From contig JACPPV010000041.1 in assembly GCA_016190825.1 (NCBI GenBank), positions 1 through 58,332 of the forward strand: 58,332 nt of DNA, read 5' to 3'. Of the stretch, positions 8,183-17,453 are shown piece by piece. The notes below the pieces were generated by a model. It had not been told where the DNA came from, ran no database searches, and saw only the letters and a program-made list of their open reading frames with translations. The first letter of the stretch is position 1, and every line of letters starts with the position of its first letter. Origin of the DNA: Chloroflexota bacterium. Its GTDB lineage: Bacteria; Chloroflexota; Dehalococcoidia; Dehalococcoidales; UBA2162. A program made the position numbers and the translations under genes.

Positions 8183-9022
8183 TTAACCCCCGGCGGCTGC
8201 TTTCGCCAGCGCCACCAGCTGTTCAGCCGATTCCAGTGGCACTTCGGCGCCACCCATTGGGGTTTCGTTGCTCATATCAATGCCGTGATAGTCACTTCCC
8301 CCGGTGGCGACCAGTTGATATTTTTTTGCCAGCGTGCCCAGCATCTCCCTTGCTTCGGCGGAATACCGGTTGTAATACACTTCGATTCCGGCCAGGCCGT
8401 GTATCTTAAGCTCGACGATCGTTGACTCCGGATCGGGCACGGTGAAGGGATGCGCCAGTACCGGAAGGCCGTGAGCATGCAAGACCAGATGGACGGCATC
8501 CGCCGGGGCGATCTTCTCTCTTTCTACGTGTGCTGGACCTCCCGCAGCAAGATATTTATCAAAGGCTTCTTTGATCGTGGCGATGTACCCCTTTTCCAGC
8601 AGCGCCTGGGCGACGTGCGGGCGCCCTACCGAACCGGTGCCGGCGATTTCCTGGACCCGCTCCCATTTGATGGGCATGCCTAGCTCTACCAGTTTGGCGA
8701 TCATCTTCTGCGCCCGTTCCTCCCTGGAATCACGCAGCCGGGACAGGGTTTCCAGCAGTTCAGGGTCACGGTAATCAATAAAGTAGCCCAGGATATGGGC
8801 TTCTCCTTTGGGGACATCGGTGTTGATTTCAACTCCCGGGATCACGGTAATTCCAGGGTAGTCCCGGGCAGTCTCCAGCGCTTCCGAAAGACCGTTTACG
8901 GTATCGTGATCGGCAAGGGCGATGTAGGTCAAGCCGAGCATGGCTGCCTCACGGACGACCTCCGCCGGACTGAGCCGGCCGTCTGAGGCCGTGGAATGAA
9001 TGTGAAGGTCTACCTTTGACAT
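8183..9022 (-). CDS. PHP-domain phosphoesterase (TrpH/RNase AM-like)
   Basis: A 279-residue metal-dependent hydrolase of the polymerase-and-histidinol-phosphatase family. It begins with the metal motif KVDLHIHSTASDG, then IALADHDTV, PGVEINTD and HILGYFID, and ends with the GGSDYHG motif. Relatives include the E. coli enzyme that removes 3'-phosphate from pAp and trims 5' ends of rRNA. An analogous nucleotide or RNA role is plausible here, since it sits 2 nt downstream of a YmdB-type gene and near RNase Y. Substrate not provable from sequence. Confidence 0.85.
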   Translation of the reverse strand: MSKVDLHIHSTASDGRLSPAEVVREAAMLGLTYIALADHDTVNGLSEALETARDYPGITVIPGVEINTDVPKGEAHILGYFIDYRDPELLETLSRLRDSREERAQKMIAKLVELGMPIKWERVQEIAGTGSVGRPHVAQALLEKGYIATIKEAFDKYLAAGGPAHVEREKIAPADAVHLVLHAHGLPVLAHPFTVPDPESTIVELKIHGLAGIEVYYNRYSAEAREMLGTLAKKYQLVATGGSDYHGIDMSNETPMGGAEVPLESAEQLVALAKAAAGG

Positions 9023-9024
9023 GG

Positions 9025-9792
9025 CTAGCTTACCTCCCGGTAGATTCGTTCAATTCCGAGCGCTCGACCGCTCCGGTCGTCGATTGTCAACAGTATGGCG
9101 TTCAGCATTGTCCTTCCACGGCCAACAGAAAGGCGGTGCGGCATGGATGTGAGAAAGCGCTTCAGCACCGATTCGGTATCATCCCCGATTATGGAGTCGA
9201 CCGGGCCAGCCATACCGATATCTGTTACGTAGGCGGAGCCCCCGGGAAACACCTGGGCGTCAACGGTGCCCACGTGAGTGTGGGTGCCAAGCACCGCGCT
9301 GACGCGGCCGTCAAGGTAGCGGCCCATCGCCATCTTTTCCGAGGTGGCTTCAGCATGGAAATCCACCACAATAATAGCCGGTCTGTTGTGCAGGCTCTCC
9401 AAGAGTTGGTCCATAGCACGGAACGGGCAGTCTTTACAATCCATGAAAACCCGCCCGATGATGTTCACGACCAGGACCCCGTTCTGGCTGATGTATCCTC
9501 TGCCCGGCACGCCGGAGGGATAGTTGAGCGGGCGCAGCAGCGGCATTTCGCTATCGAGGTGCGGGAATATCTCCTTTTGCGCCCAGATATGGTTGCCGGA
9601 GGTCATGACGTCTACTCCAGCATCCAGGATCTCACGGGCGGTCTCTGGGGTCACCCCGAAACCGCCGGCAGCGTTCTCCGCATTGGCGATGACGAAGTCT
9701 ATCCCGCGCTCACGGCGAAGCTCCGGCACCAGTCTGGTAACGGCGCGCCGTCCGGGACTGCCAACAATATCACCAATGGCTAATATCTTCAC
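9025..9792 (-). CDS. YmdB-type metallophosphoesterase (TIGR00282)
   Basis: A 255-residue calcineurin-like phosphoesterase with MKILAIGDIVGSPGRRAV, IANAENAAGG, TSGNHIWAQKE, VDFHAEATSEK and GTHTHVGTVDA, the metal-ligand blocks of the Bacillus YmdB family. YmdB hydrolyses 2',3'-cAMP and influences RNA turnover and biofilm genes. In many Gram-positives ymdB directly follows rny, as here, apart from a repeat-bearing gap of about 270 bp. This conserved pairing supports a joint role in RNA metabolism. Confidence 0.9.
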   Translation of the reverse strand: MKILAIGDIVGSPGRRAVTRLVPELRRERGIDFVIANAENAAGGFGVTPETAREILDAGVDVMTSGNHIWAQKEIFPHLDSEMPLLRPLNYPSGVPGRGYISQNGVLVVNIIGRVFMDCKDCPFRAMDQLLESLHNRPAIIVVDFHAEATSEKMAMGRYLDGRVSAVLGTHTHVGTVDAQVFPGGSAYVTDIGMAGPVDSIIGDDTESVLKRFLTSMPHRLSVGRGRTMLNAILLTIDDRSGRALGIERIYREVS

Positions 9793-9934
9793 CGCTCAGT
9801 AGAAAGGAAACGCGCCTTGATGACGCTATTCCCCGCCTCGCCTCCTATCTAATGCCTATGCTGCCGAAAGTGCTGAGCAAGCCTTGTCCACAATGCAAGT
9901 CATTTTGCTTTTGATTCTCTGAAGCTATCCAGAA

Positions 9935-10031
9935 ACTGTCATCGCGAGGGCAAAGCCCGAAGCAATCCGTCCTCTCGGTCAACGTGGGTAGATTGCTTCG
10001 TCCCGACAAAATCGAGACTCGCAATGGCAGT
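9935..10031. repeat. MITE-like inverted-repeat element
   Basis: A 97-bp element whose ends ACTGTCATCGCGAG and CTCGCAATGGCAGT are imperfect inverted repeats. An inner inverted pair GAAGCAATC / GATTGCTTC adds a long stem. It fills most of the gap between the rny and ymdB-like genes and has no coding capacity. It belongs to the same family as 5286-5370 and resembles a repeat common in Dehalococcoidia intergenic regions. Confidence 0.7.
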
Positions 10032-10066
10032 TCTTCTCCAGACAGCCTCAAGAGTCTTTTTCACTA

Positions 10067-11614
10067 TTACTTCGCGTAATCTGTAGCCCTGGTCTCCCTG
10101 ATCACGGTTACTCTTATCTGTCCCGGGTACTCCAGTCCTTCTTCGATCTTCTTTACGATGTCTCGTGCCAGTCTCATCGCTTCGAGGTCGTCCACCTGTT
10201 CCGGTTTGACCATGATGCGGACTTCCCGGCCTGCCTGGATGGCAAAGGACTTCTCCACGCCTTTGAAGCTATCGGCTATTTCCTCCAGCGCCTTCAAACG
10301 CTTCAGGTAGGAGTCCAGCGATTCTCGCCTGGCGCCCGGCCGGGAACTGCTGATGGCATCCGCCGCCGAAACAATGTAGCCCCAGAGGCTGGTGTTGCTG
10401 GTCTCCAGGTGGTGCTCCGCCACACCCTGGACCACTTCAGACGATTTTTCCCATTGTTTCACCAGGTCTGCTCCGATCTGGGCGTGAGTACCTTCTATTT
10501 CACGGTCAATCCCCTTGCCAATATCATGCAGCAGTCCGGCCTTTTTTGCAACGGTGACATTAGCACCCAGCTCACTGGCAATCATGGCTGCCATGTAGGC
10601 GACCTCAATACTATGGTCGAGGACATTCTGCCCGTAGCTGGTCCGGTACTTCAAACGCCCCAGGAAGCGGAGTAATTCCGGACGTAGCCCCTGCACGCCA
10701 ACCTTGATGGCAGCCTGCTCACCGGCAGCAAAGATAGCGGCATCAACTTCTTCCTTTGCCTTGCCGACAACCTCTTCGATGCGCGCCGGGTGGATGCGGC
10801 CGTTGAGAATAAGCTTGCCCAATGCGATGCGGGCTACCTCCCGGCGGACGGGATCAAAACTTGACAGGGTCACCGCTTCAGGCGTGTCATCAATTATCAG
10901 GTCGACGCCGGTGGCCTGCTCCAGCGCGCGGATATTGCGGCCCTCTCTGCCAATCAACCGCCCCTTCATTTCATCGCTCGGAATTGGTACGCTCACTACC
11001 GTGCTCTCGGTAGTTATCTCGGAAGCGGAGCGCTGGATTACCTGTGACAGGATATCCTGCGCTTTCTTATCAGCTTCCTCCTTCAGTTTGGCTTCCCATT
11101 CCCGCAACCGCCTGGCGGTCTCCTCCCGCGCCTCAGTCTCAACCCTTTCCAGCAAGATTTGTTTGGCTTCGGCGGTGGTCATGTTGGAGACCGTTTCCAG
11201 TTGCTTCAATTGTTTTTCTTTGATGCTGATTACTTCGGCACGGACGGAGTCTATCTCCTTCTCCTTGTTTACCAGGTTACGCTCCCGCTGGTCAACACTC
11301 TCCAGGCGGCGGTCCAATGTTTCTAACTTCTGCGTCAGGCGGTTTTCCTGCCGCTGCAGCTCACCGCGCCGCTGACGGTATTCGTTCTCGTTGCTCGCCC
11401 TCACTTTGTCCGCTTCCTGTTTCGCTTCATTCAGATGATTCCTGGCTTCTTCTCTTCCCTCAGCAATGACACGTGCGGCCTTTCGCTGCGCCAGACGAAG
11501 CTGACGATTGATTGTCATGTATCTAAAAAAGAAGACAATCCCGCCGCCAAGGATTGTGCCGATTACGAGAACTGCGGCTAACGCAATGTAGTATATTGTT
11601 CCGGGATTTGTCAT
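10067..11614 (-). CDS. rny: ribonuclease Y
   Basis: Membrane-anchored endoribonuclease that initiates mRNA decay. From the ATG at 11614 (SD AGAGGTG) the protein has 515 residues. An N-terminal membrane helix ([23 protein letters not shown]) leads into a long charged coiled coil to about residue 200. A KH domain follows ([31 protein letters not shown]), then an HD domain ([20 protein letters not shown]). The frame is open upstream, but that extension overlaps recX and lacks family similarity. It is 4 nt from the recX stop, forming a recA-recX-rny cluster. Confidence 0.95.
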   Translation of the reverse strand: MTNPGTIYYIALAAVLVIGTILGGGIVFFFRYMTINRQLRLAQRKAARVIAEGREEARNHLNEAKQEADKVRASNENEYRQRRGELQRQENRLTQKLETLDRRLESVDQRERNLVNKEKEIDSVRAEVISIKEKQLKQLETVSNMTTAEAKQILLERVETEAREETARRLREWEAKLKEEADKKAQDILSQVIQRSASEITTESTVVSVPIPSDEMKGRLIGREGRNIRALEQATGVDLIIDDTPEAVTLSSFDPVRREVARIALGKLILNGRIHPARIEEVVGKAKEEVDAAIFAAGEQAAIKVGVQGLRPELLRFLGRLKYRTSYGQNVLDHSIEVAYMAAMIASELGANVTVAKKAGLLHDIGKGIDREIEGTHAQIGADLVKQWEKSSEVVQGVAEHHLETSNTSLWGYIVSAADAISSSRPGARRESLDSYLKRLKALEEIADSFKGVEKSFAIQAGREVRIMVKPEQVDDLEAMRLARDIVKKIEEGLEYPGQIRVTVIRETRATDYAK

Positions 11615-11618
11615 TTTT

Positions 11619-12266
11619 TCACCTCTCTTTTTGTTGCGAACCGGGTCGGGACGGATTATCCCGTCCCCTTTGGTCATCCCATGCCCTTTCCAGGGTGCGG
11701 CTGATTACGCTGGAGCTGAACCCTCTCCGTTGGAGGTATCCTCCCAACCGGCGGCGAAAGCTCATGTAATCAGCGCCGGCAAGCTGACGTATCTTGCTCT
11801 GAGCGGCACGATGGGCGCTTGCTTCATCGTCCATTTCTTCGACCGCGTGGTCGATAACATCGTCAGCAACGCCTTTTTGTTTCAGCTCCAGCCTGGTTAG
11901 TCTCTGGCTCTGGGGCCGGAAGGTTTCCCGGTTATCCTTCCAGAATTGAGCGAAAGCAGTATCGTCAAGCAACTTTTGCTTGGTCAGCTTGTTGATTACC
12001 GTATTCTGGACTGCAAGGGAGAACCCTCTCCATCCGAGTCTTTGTCTCAGTTCAGCTTCGCTGCGGGGCCGGTAATTTAAGTAAGTCAGCGCCACATTAA
12101 GACATCGCTGGAAATCATCCGCCTGGCCAGAGGGTTTTTTCCGCTCTCCTTCCCTGGTGGCAATTTCCTCTTCAAATTTCAGAGCAATCCTCCCATCCGG
12201 AAACACTTCGACCTTCTTGCGCCGCCCCCCTCCGGAACGCAGGGCTGTAATCTTGCTCACCCACAA
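11619..12266 (-). CDS. recX: RecA regulator RecX
   Basis: A 215-residue protein made of three-helix RecX repeats, e.g. [23 protein letters not shown] and [24 protein letters not shown]. RecX binds RecA filaments and limits strand exchange. The start is TTG at 12266 or GTG at 12260; a G-rich site (AGGGGGG) lies 4 or 10 nt before them. It sits right after recA, the usual position, and is followed 4 nt on by rny. Paired hairpins between recA and recX may reduce its expression. Confidence 0.9.
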   Translation of the reverse strand: MWVSKITALRSGGGRRKKVEVFPDGRIALKFEEEIATREGERKKPSGQADDFQRCLNVALTYLNYRPRSEAELRQRLGWRGFSLAVQNTVINKLTKQKLLDDTAFAQFWKDNRETFRPQSQRLTRLELKQKGVADDVIDHAVEEMDDEASAHRAAQSKIRQLAGADYMSFRRRLGGYLQRRGFSSSVISRTLERAWDDQRGRDNPSRPGSQQKER

Positions 12267-12284
12267 AATACCCCCCTAAACACG

Positions 12285-12313
12285 TAAAGCTGAGGTTAGA
12301 GCCCTCAGCTTTA
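12285..12313 (-). terminator. hairpin between recA and recX
   Basis: TAAAGCTGAGG (12285-12295) and CCTCAGCTTTA (12303-12313) form a perfect 11-bp stem with a 7-nt loop. No T-run follows on the minus strand, so it would be a pause site, partial terminator or mRNA stabiliser rather than a classic terminator. E. coli also has a hairpin terminator between recA and recX that lowers recX expression. Confidence 0.45.
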
Positions 12314-12339
12314 TAAAATAGCTATTACCTATTATTGTC

Positions 12340-12359
12340 AGTCCCGATTTATCGGGACT
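12340..12359 (-). repeat. short perfect palindrome at the recA stop codon
   Basis: AGTCCCGAT and ATCGGGACT are separated by two T residues. The stem overlaps the recA stop codon. A related ATCCCGA...TCGGGAT pair occurs at 52940-52957, so it may be part of a dispersed repeat. Confidence 0.45.
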
Positions 12360-13371
12360 AATCGCCCGCAGCTGGCTTATGGGATTCGTTGGCTGAGGCC
12401 CTAATCTGCTGCTCAATTCTCTGGGCAAGTTCGGGATGCTCTCGCAGAAACTGCTTGGCGTTCTCCCTGCCTTGCCCGAGGCGAGTATCACCGCAAGAGA
12501 AAAAGGCACCAGATTTGTTAACCAGCCCCTGCTCAACACCGAGGTCAAGCAGGTCAGCCTCTCGGCTTATGCCACGGTCAAACATGATGTCAAACTCGGC
12601 ATTTCGGAAAGGGGGGGCAACTTTATTCTTAACTATTCTCGCCTTGACATGACTGCCGACGGCCTGCTCTCCCTCTTTGATGGTCTCAGCACGTCTCAGG
12701 TCTATTCTGACCGAACTGTAAAACTTGAGGGCACGGCCGCCGGGGGTTACCTCCGGGTTGCCGAAGATAATACCCACCTTCTCCCGCAATTGATTAATGA
12801 AGACCACCGCTGTCCTTGTTTTGGCGATAGTGGCTGCCAGCTTCCTCAACGCCTGTGACATGAGGCGAGCTTGCAGTCCCACGTGTGCGTCCCCCATCTC
12901 TCCTTCTATTTCTGCCCGGGGAACGAGAGCGGCCACGCTGTCAATGATGATGACATCCACCGCTCCACTTCTGACTAATGCCTCCGCAACTTCCAGGGCT
13001 TGCTCACCGGTGTCTGGCTGGGAAATGAGCATGTCATCGACATTGACTCCGCAATGACTGGCATACGCGGGGTCGAGGGCATGCTCGACATCAATATAGG
13101 CTGCAATCCCGCCATGCTTTTGCGCTTCGGCGATGATATGCTGGCCAAGCGTCGTCTTGCCCGAGGATTCAGGACCGAATATCTCAGTTATTCGTCCCCG
13201 GGGGATACCCCCTACGCCCAGGGCAAGGTCTAACGCAAGGGAGCCGCTGGAGATGACCTCCACCGGTAACATGGCGGAGGACTCTCCCAGCTTCATAATC
13301 GTGCCTTTGCCAAACCGTTTTTCAATCTGGCCGATGGCAAGCTCTAGCGCCTTTCCTCTCTCTGTGGTCAT
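12358..13371 (-). CDS. recA: recombinase A
   Basis: DNA-strand-exchange ATPase. From the ATG at 13371 ([13 protein letters not shown]) it has 337 residues. Visible are the MAW motif region, Walker [10 protein letters not shown], Walker B ([14 protein letters not shown]), loop L1 around [18 protein letters not shown], and the L2 region starting [11 protein letters not shown] longer reading from 13395 adds residues not found in the family. AGGTGAG just before the ATG supports the shorter one. It is first in the recA-recX-rny cluster with its own promoter. Confidence 0.97.
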   Translation of the reverse strand: MTTERGKALELAIGQIEKRFGKGTIMKLGESSAMLPVEVISSGSLALDLALGVGGIPRGRITEIFGPESSGKTTLGQHIIAEAQKHGGIAAYIDVEHALDPAYASHCGVNVDDMLISQPDTGEQALEVAEALVRSGAVDVIIIDSVAALVPRAEIEGEMGDAHVGLQARLMSQALRKLAATIAKTRTAVVFINQLREKVGIIFGNPEVTPGGRALKFYSSVRIDLRRAETIKEGEQAVGSHVKARIVKNKVAPPFRNAEFDIMFDRGISREADLLDLGVEQGLVNKSGAFFSCGDTRLGQGRENAKQFLREHPELAQRIEQQIRASANESHKPAAGD

Positions 13372-13385
13372 ACTCACCTGACGTA

Positions 13386-13414
13386 ATGATAACATATGCT
13401 GCTATTTGACGCAA
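13386..13414 (-). promoter_or_regulatory. probable recA promoter
   Basis: On the minus strand TTGCGT (13414-13409) and TATCAT (13391-13386) have a 17-bp spacer. Predicted start near 13379, giving a leader of only about 8 nt before the ATG. No E. coli- or Bacillus-type SOS box was recognised nearby. Confidence 0.5.
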
Positions 13415-13463
13415 GGAAAAGGAATCGAGGTCGTCTAATGACCTTTTTTTGAGTCAATCATCC

Positions 13464-13493
13464 TTGACTTTCGTGTGGACTGGCTGGTATGGT
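13464..13493 (+). promoter_or_regulatory. probable promoter of the rhodanese gene
   Basis: TTGACT (13464-13469) and TATGGT (13488-13493), spacer 18 bp. It drives the lipoprotein gene at 13528 and is divergent from recA. Confidence 0.45.
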
Positions 13494-13527
13494 GGTAATA
13501 GTCAAGAAAACAGAAGGGGGAGGATGG

Positions 13528-13959
13528 ATGAAGGGCGTAGTTCTGACGATTGGTCTTCTGGCGTTGGGGGCGGTCCTGATTGCGGCTTGCGGGCAGGCGG
13601 TCACAGCACCAGCGCAGGGTACGGAAGTGAAGGTTGAGGGCGGTGTCTATCGTAATATCGGCCCGGCGCAGCTTTCGGAGATGCTCAGGAACAAGGATTT
13701 TCCGTTGGTCAACGTACACATTCCGTACGCTGGTGAAATAGCCCAAACTGATTTCTTTGTACCCTACAGCGAGATAGAAAAGAGCCTGGCGGAATTTCCC
13801 GCGGACAAAGGCGCGAAAATCGTGCTTTATTGCCGTTCCGGCGCCATGAGCAGCACCGCCGCCAGAGAGATGGTAAAACTCGGTTTCACCAATATCTGGA
13901 ACCTCGATGGCGGCATGGTGAGATGGGAACAAGAGGGTAACAGGCTCCTGCGCCGGTGA
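13528..13959 (+). CDS. rhodanese-domain lipoprotein
   Basis: A 143-residue secreted lipoprotein. The signal peptide MKGVVLTIGLLALGAVLIAAC ends in a lipobox (LIAAC), so the protein should be lipid-anchored outside the membrane. A single rhodanese domain follows, with the active-site loop CRSGAMSSTAA (Cys near residue 106) and the closing LDGGMVRWEQEG. Possible roles are extracytoplasmic sulfur transfer or redox chemistry. The start follows GGGGGAGG. A longer open frame from 13489 would bury the signal peptide and is rejected. Confidence 0.85.
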   Translation: MKGVVLTIGLLALGAVLIAACGQAVTAPAQGTEVKVEGGVYRNIGPAQLSEMLRNKDFPLVNVHIPYAGEIAQTDFFVPYSEIEKSLAEFPADKGAKIVLYCRSGAMSSTAAREMVKLGFTNIWNLDGGMVRWEQEGNRLLRR

Positions 13960-14030
13960 AGGCAATAACCTTCAAAGGGAGGAAAAAGCCGCAATCTTCC
14001 AGATATATGGAAAGTTGACCTGTTTGCCTA

Positions 14031-14059
14031 TTGACACGCAGGCGCAGATAGTCTATTTT
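14031..14059 (+). promoter_or_regulatory. promoter of the DUF5679 gene
   Basis: TTGACA (14031-14036) and TATTTT (14054-14059), spacer 17 bp. The predicted start near 14066 leaves a 26-nt leader carrying a full AAGGAGGT site (14079-14086). Confidence 0.6.
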
Positions 14060-14091
14060 ATAGCCAAATTTATGGCCCAAGGAGGTAGACC

Positions 14092-14232
14092 ATGCAGGGA
14101 TATTGTGTCAAGTGTCGTGCCAAGAGAGAAATGAGGGATGCTCGATCCGTTACGATGAAAAATGGTAAGCCGGCGACCCAGGGCGTCTGCCCCAACTGCG
14201 GCACCAAGATGTTCAGGATTGGCAAAGGTTAA
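14092..14232 (+). CDS. small zinc-ribbon protein (DUF5679)
   Basis: A 46-residue protein, MQGYCVKCRAK...VCPNCGTKMFRIGKG, with two CxxC knuckles that form a zinc ribbon. It matches the DUF5679 family as I know it; function unknown. A strong SD (AAGGAGGT) and a clear promoter precede it, so it is surely expressed, probably as a single-gene transcript. Basic residues between the knuckles could contact nucleic acid. Confidence 0.85.
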   Translation: MQGYCVKCRAKREMRDARSVTMKNGKPATQGVCPNCGTKMFRIGKG

Positions 14233-14316
14233 AGCTCTTTCCCGTAAATCAGGGTTGGCTTGTAACGGATTGAAGGAAGGGAGGCTGCACGTCTGTAAGG
14301 GATGCGCAGTTTCCCT

Positions 14317-15912
14317 TTATGTTTGTGTGCGGGGGTTGCCCTCGGGTTTGGTGAAGATGATGTGACGCTGCCAGTGCGGCGAGCTCTGCGGAAAATCAGA
14401 GCGGAAGTGCGCGCCGCGGCTTTCTTCCCTCATCAGGGCGGCTTCGGCCATCAGGCGTCCGGCAAGTATTAAATTGCTCAGTTCATAGGAAGGGCGGTCG
14501 GTGGGCGGTGGGACTAATTTTTGCCAGGTGGAGAGGATGCTGGCTGCCTGGGATAGCCCTTCCAGGTTGCGCATAATGCCGATATTCTCCCACATAAGCG
14601 TTTGCAGCGCGGAAAGGCGCGGAGGTAGTGCTTTTCTCTGGGCTGGTCGGCTACTCAGAGTGGTGCGGATATCATCCAAGGTTTGGGGTGGGTCTTCCGG
14701 CGCAGACCCCTCGAATCCGCTCAGGGTAGGGCCGGTCTGGCCAAGAACACGCCGGATGATCCTTTTGCTGAAAATAACCGCTTCGAGCAGGGAGTTTGAG
14801 GCCAGACGATTGGCGCCGTGTACGCCGGTACAGGCTGTCTCACCGCAGGCGAAGAGTCCGGTGATGTTGGTTTCGCCCCAGGTGTTGGTCTTAACACCCC
14901 CAATCAGGTAGTGGGCGGCGGGGGCAATCGGTATCAGTTCCCGGGTGATGTCCAGTCCGTGCTCCAGGCAGAAGTGGTAGATATTGGGGAAGCGGGTGGT
15001 AACGGTAGGCGCCGGCAGCTGCGTGACGTCAATGAATACCTTGTCCGCCCCTGTTTTCTCCATTTCATAAACAATGCTGCGAGCGACGACATCCCGTGTC
15101 GCCAGGTCGCCATTCGGTGAATAATCCGTCATGAAGCGTTCGCCTTTGACATTTCTCAATATGCCGCCTTCTCCCCTGACCGCTTCGCTGATCAGAAACG
15201 GCGGTACCCCCGGCAGACGGAGGGCGGTGGGGTGGAACTGGTAAAACTCCATGTCGATAATCTCGGCGCCAGCATCATAAGCGAGGGTGAGACCGTCCCC
15301 GGTAGCTACGGCGGAGTTCGTGGTATATTTGAAAAGCTGTCCGGCGCCGCCAGTGGCCAGGATGAGGTACCGGCAGCCGAATTCCTCGGTGGCGCCGGTG
15401 CGGCAGTCAAGCACCCTGACGCCCTGGACCGTGTTCCCGGCTACCAGTATCCGGGTGGCCAACGAAAACTCAAGCACCCGAATTTTCCAGGACCTGACCC
15501 GGGTGCTGAGGGTCACTTCGATGTGTTCACCGGTGGCATCACCGCCGGCATGGGCCACGCGCGGCACGCTGTGGGCGGCCTCGCGGGCCAGGGCTATCTC
15601 TCCGTACAAAGTGTCGAAGGGAACGCCGAGTTGGACCAGTTCGGCGATGCGTTCCGGAGCCTCATCCACCATGATTCGTACCGCCTCTTCATTGCAAAGG
15701 CCATCCCCGGCGGCAATGGTATCCTTCAAGTGCAACTCCGTTGAATCATTCTTGCCGATAGCGGCGGCAATCCCGCCCTGGGCATACCTGGTATTGCAGT
15801 CCTCAATGCTGCCCTTGGTGATTATGAGCACGCTGCCATGTTCCCTGGCCTGTATCGCGGAATAAAGCCCGGCGATACCGCTGCCCACAATTATGAAATC
15901 AAAATGGTTCAT
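14317..15912 (-). CDS. nadB: L-aspartate oxidase
   Basis: FAD enzyme that oxidises L-aspartate to iminoaspartate, the first step of de novo NAD synthesis. In anaerobes fumarate is the likely electron acceptor. 531 residues: N-terminal FAD-binding DFIIVGSGIAGLYSAI, TRYAQGGIAAA, the RVAHAGGDATG region, EFYQFHPTALR, the HYLIGGVKTN block and GLFACGETACTGVHGANRLASNS. The start overlaps the fumarase beta stop by 4 nt, so it is co-translated. nadA and nadC are not in the window. The link to fumarase makes sense because fumarate can serve as its oxidant. Confidence 0.95.
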   Translation of the reverse strand: MNHFDFIIVGSGIAGLYSAIQAREHGSVLIITKGSIEDCNTRYAQGGIAAAIGKNDSTELHLKDTIAAGDGLCNEEAVRIMVDEAPERIAELVQLGVPFDTLYGEIALAREAAHSVPRVAHAGGDATGEHIEVTLSTRVRSWKIRVLEFSLATRILVAGNTVQGVRVLDCRTGATEEFGCRYLILATGGAGQLFKYTTNSAVATGDGLTLAYDAGAEIIDMEFYQFHPTALRLPGVPPFLISEAVRGEGGILRNVKGERFMTDYSPNGDLATRDVVARSIVYEMEKTGADKVFIDVTQLPAPTVTTRFPNIYHFCLEHGLDITRELIPIAPAAHYLIGGVKTNTWGETNITGLFACGETACTGVHGANRLASNSLLEAVIFSKRIIRRVLGQTGPTLSGFEGSAPEDPPQTLDDIRTTLSSRPAQRKALPPRLSALQTLMWENIGIMRNLEGLSQAASILSTWQKLVPPPTDRPSYELSNLILAGRLMAEAALMREESRGAHFRSDFPQSSPHWQRHIIFTKPEGNPRTQT

Positions 15913-16469
15913 TTCAACTCCATTCTATACTTTGCCTGCCCCTCCTGGTACAGGTCGCCGCCATAGATATCGTTGACCACGATGGCGGGAAAATCCTCCA
16001 CTTCCAGGCGCAGGACTGCCCCCGGGCCCAGGTCCGCGTAGGCGATAATCTCCGATTTCCTGATGCTCCTGGAGATGAGAGCCCCGGCGCCGCCTACCGC
16101 TGCCAGGTACACCGCCCGGTGCTTAATCATAGCATCTTTCACCACCTGCGTGCGCTTGCCCTTGCCGATCATCACCTTCAGTCCCTCAACGAGGAGGCGC
16201 GGCGTGAAAGAGTCCATGCGGCCGCTGGTAGTCGGGCCGGCAGAACCAATTGGCTGCCCCGGCTTAGCCGGTGCCGGCCCCATATAGTATATCGTTTGTC
16301 CCCGAACATCAAAGGGAAGAGGCTCATTCCGGTCCAGTGCCTCGATCATTTTCATATGAGCTGCATCGCGGGCCACATAAATGATCCCGGTAATGAGTAC
16401 CCAATCTCCGCTTTTCAGGCGGCTGATTGTTTCATCATCAAGCGGAGACCGGATGGCAACGGGCTTCAT
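15909..16469 (-). CDS. fumarate hydratase class I, beta subunit
   Basis: A 186-residue C-terminal-type subunit of the Fe-S fumarase/tartrate dehydratase family, which interconverts malate and fumarate. Signature: GDWVLITGIIYVARDAAH, PLPFDVRGQTIYYMGPAP, GSAGPTTSGRMD and AVGGAGALISRSI. The class I enzyme is split into two genes here, as in many anaerobes and archaea. It lies between the alpha subunit (45 nt upstream) and nadB (4-nt overlap). Confidence 0.92.
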   Translation of the reverse strand: MKPVAIRSPLDDETISRLKSGDWVLITGIIYVARDAAHMKMIEALDRNEPLPFDVRGQTIYYMGPAPAKPGQPIGSAGPTTSGRMDSFTPRLLVEGLKVMIGKGKRTQVVKDAMIKHRAVYLAAVGGAGALISRSIRKSEIIAYADLGPGAVLRLEVEDFPAIVVNDIYGGDLYQEGQAKYRMELK

Positions 16470-16514
16470 CTTGCCCTCCTGCGCTTTCGGTTGGCAAGGG
16501 ATGTCTGAGATTCG

Positions 16515-17366
16515 TCATAGCACGGCTTCTTTCTGGCGCGCGGCATGGCACTGGAGGCTGACTGCCACCGGCAGGCTCGCCAGGTGAGCCGGGAAGGTTT
16601 CCACGTGCACCGCCAGCGCGGTAATCCGGCCGCCAAAGCCCTCGGGCCCGATGCCCAGGGCGTTCACCCGTCTCAGTAGTTCTTGTTCCAGTCTGGCGTT
16701 TTCTTCAACTGGGTTGGCCGAGCCGATGGGACGGAGAGTCGCTTTCTTCGCCAGTGTCATCGCCTTTTCGGCGGTGCCGCCGATACCCACTCCAACGATG
16801 ACCGGTGGACAGGGGTTGCTGCCTGCCTCGTCTACGGCACGGATAACGGCTTCGATGACTCCCTGGCGACCCTGTCCCGGAGAAAGCATGAAGAGACGAC
16901 TCATATTCTCGCTGCCGCCGCCTTTGGGCATGACAGTGATTCTGAGTCTATCGCCGGGGATGATGTCAGTATGAATGACCGCCGGGGTGTTATCGCGGGT
17001 ATTGACTCTGCTAATATGCGGCGGGCTGACCATTGACTTGCGGAGGTAGCCCTGCTCGTATCCCCGGCGAACACCCTCATTGACAGCGTCATAAAGCTCG
17101 CCGCCGGTAATATGGACGTCCTGCCCAACCTCAAGAAAGACTACGGCTACGCCGCAGTCCTGGCAAATAGCCATCTCTTCCACCCGGGCGAGCCGGGCGT
17201 TCGTCAGAATCTGTCCCAGCGTCTCGCGTCCCAGCGGTGATTCTTCGGTCTCCCGCGCTTTCTCAAGGGCGCGAAAAACGTCTTCGGGCAGGAAATAGTT
17301 CGCTTCCTGACACAGGCGGGCAACTGTTTCTACTATGTCTTGAGAAGGAATGACTCTGATTTTCAC
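16515..17366 (-). CDS. fumarate hydratase class I, alpha subunit
   Basis: The 283-residue N-terminal-type subunit carrying the oxygen-sensitive 4Fe-4S cluster. Candidate cluster cysteines are in AICQDCGVAVVF, GSNPCPPVIVGVGIGG and LQCHAARQ. MPKGGGSENMSRL is a conserved substrate loop. Together with the beta subunit it makes the full enzyme. First gene of the fumarase-nadB operon. Tartrate dehydratase is an alternative from the same family; the nadB context favours fumarase. Confidence 0.92.
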   Translation of the reverse strand: MKIRVIPSQDIVETVARLCQEANYFLPEDVFRALEKARETEESPLGRETLGQILTNARLARVEEMAICQDCGVAVVFLEVGQDVHITGGELYDAVNEGVRRGYEQGYLRKSMVSPPHISRVNTRDNTPAVIHTDIIPGDRLRITVMPKGGGSENMSRLFMLSPGQGRQGVIEAVIRAVDEAGSNPCPPVIVGVGIGGTAEKAMTLAKKATLRPIGSANPVEENARLEQELLRRVNALGIGPEGFGGRITALAVHVETFPAHLASLPVAVSLQCHAARQKEAVL

Positions 17367-17453
17367 GAGATTTCCTTGCTGGCTGGAGAGTCGCTCGCGG
17401 ATGGGGCCTACCGTTCTGGCGGCGGCCGGAATTCATACCACTTCCCCCCCTCT

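Noticed and set aside
12358-13400. SOS (LexA) box at recA
   Set aside because: No E. coli CTG-N10-CAG or Bacillus GAAC-N4-GTTC type operator could be recognised near the promoter.
13489-13527. Earlier start for the rhodanese lipoprotein
   Set aside because: It would place charged residues before the lipoprotein signal peptide; the ATG at 13528 has a strong SD.
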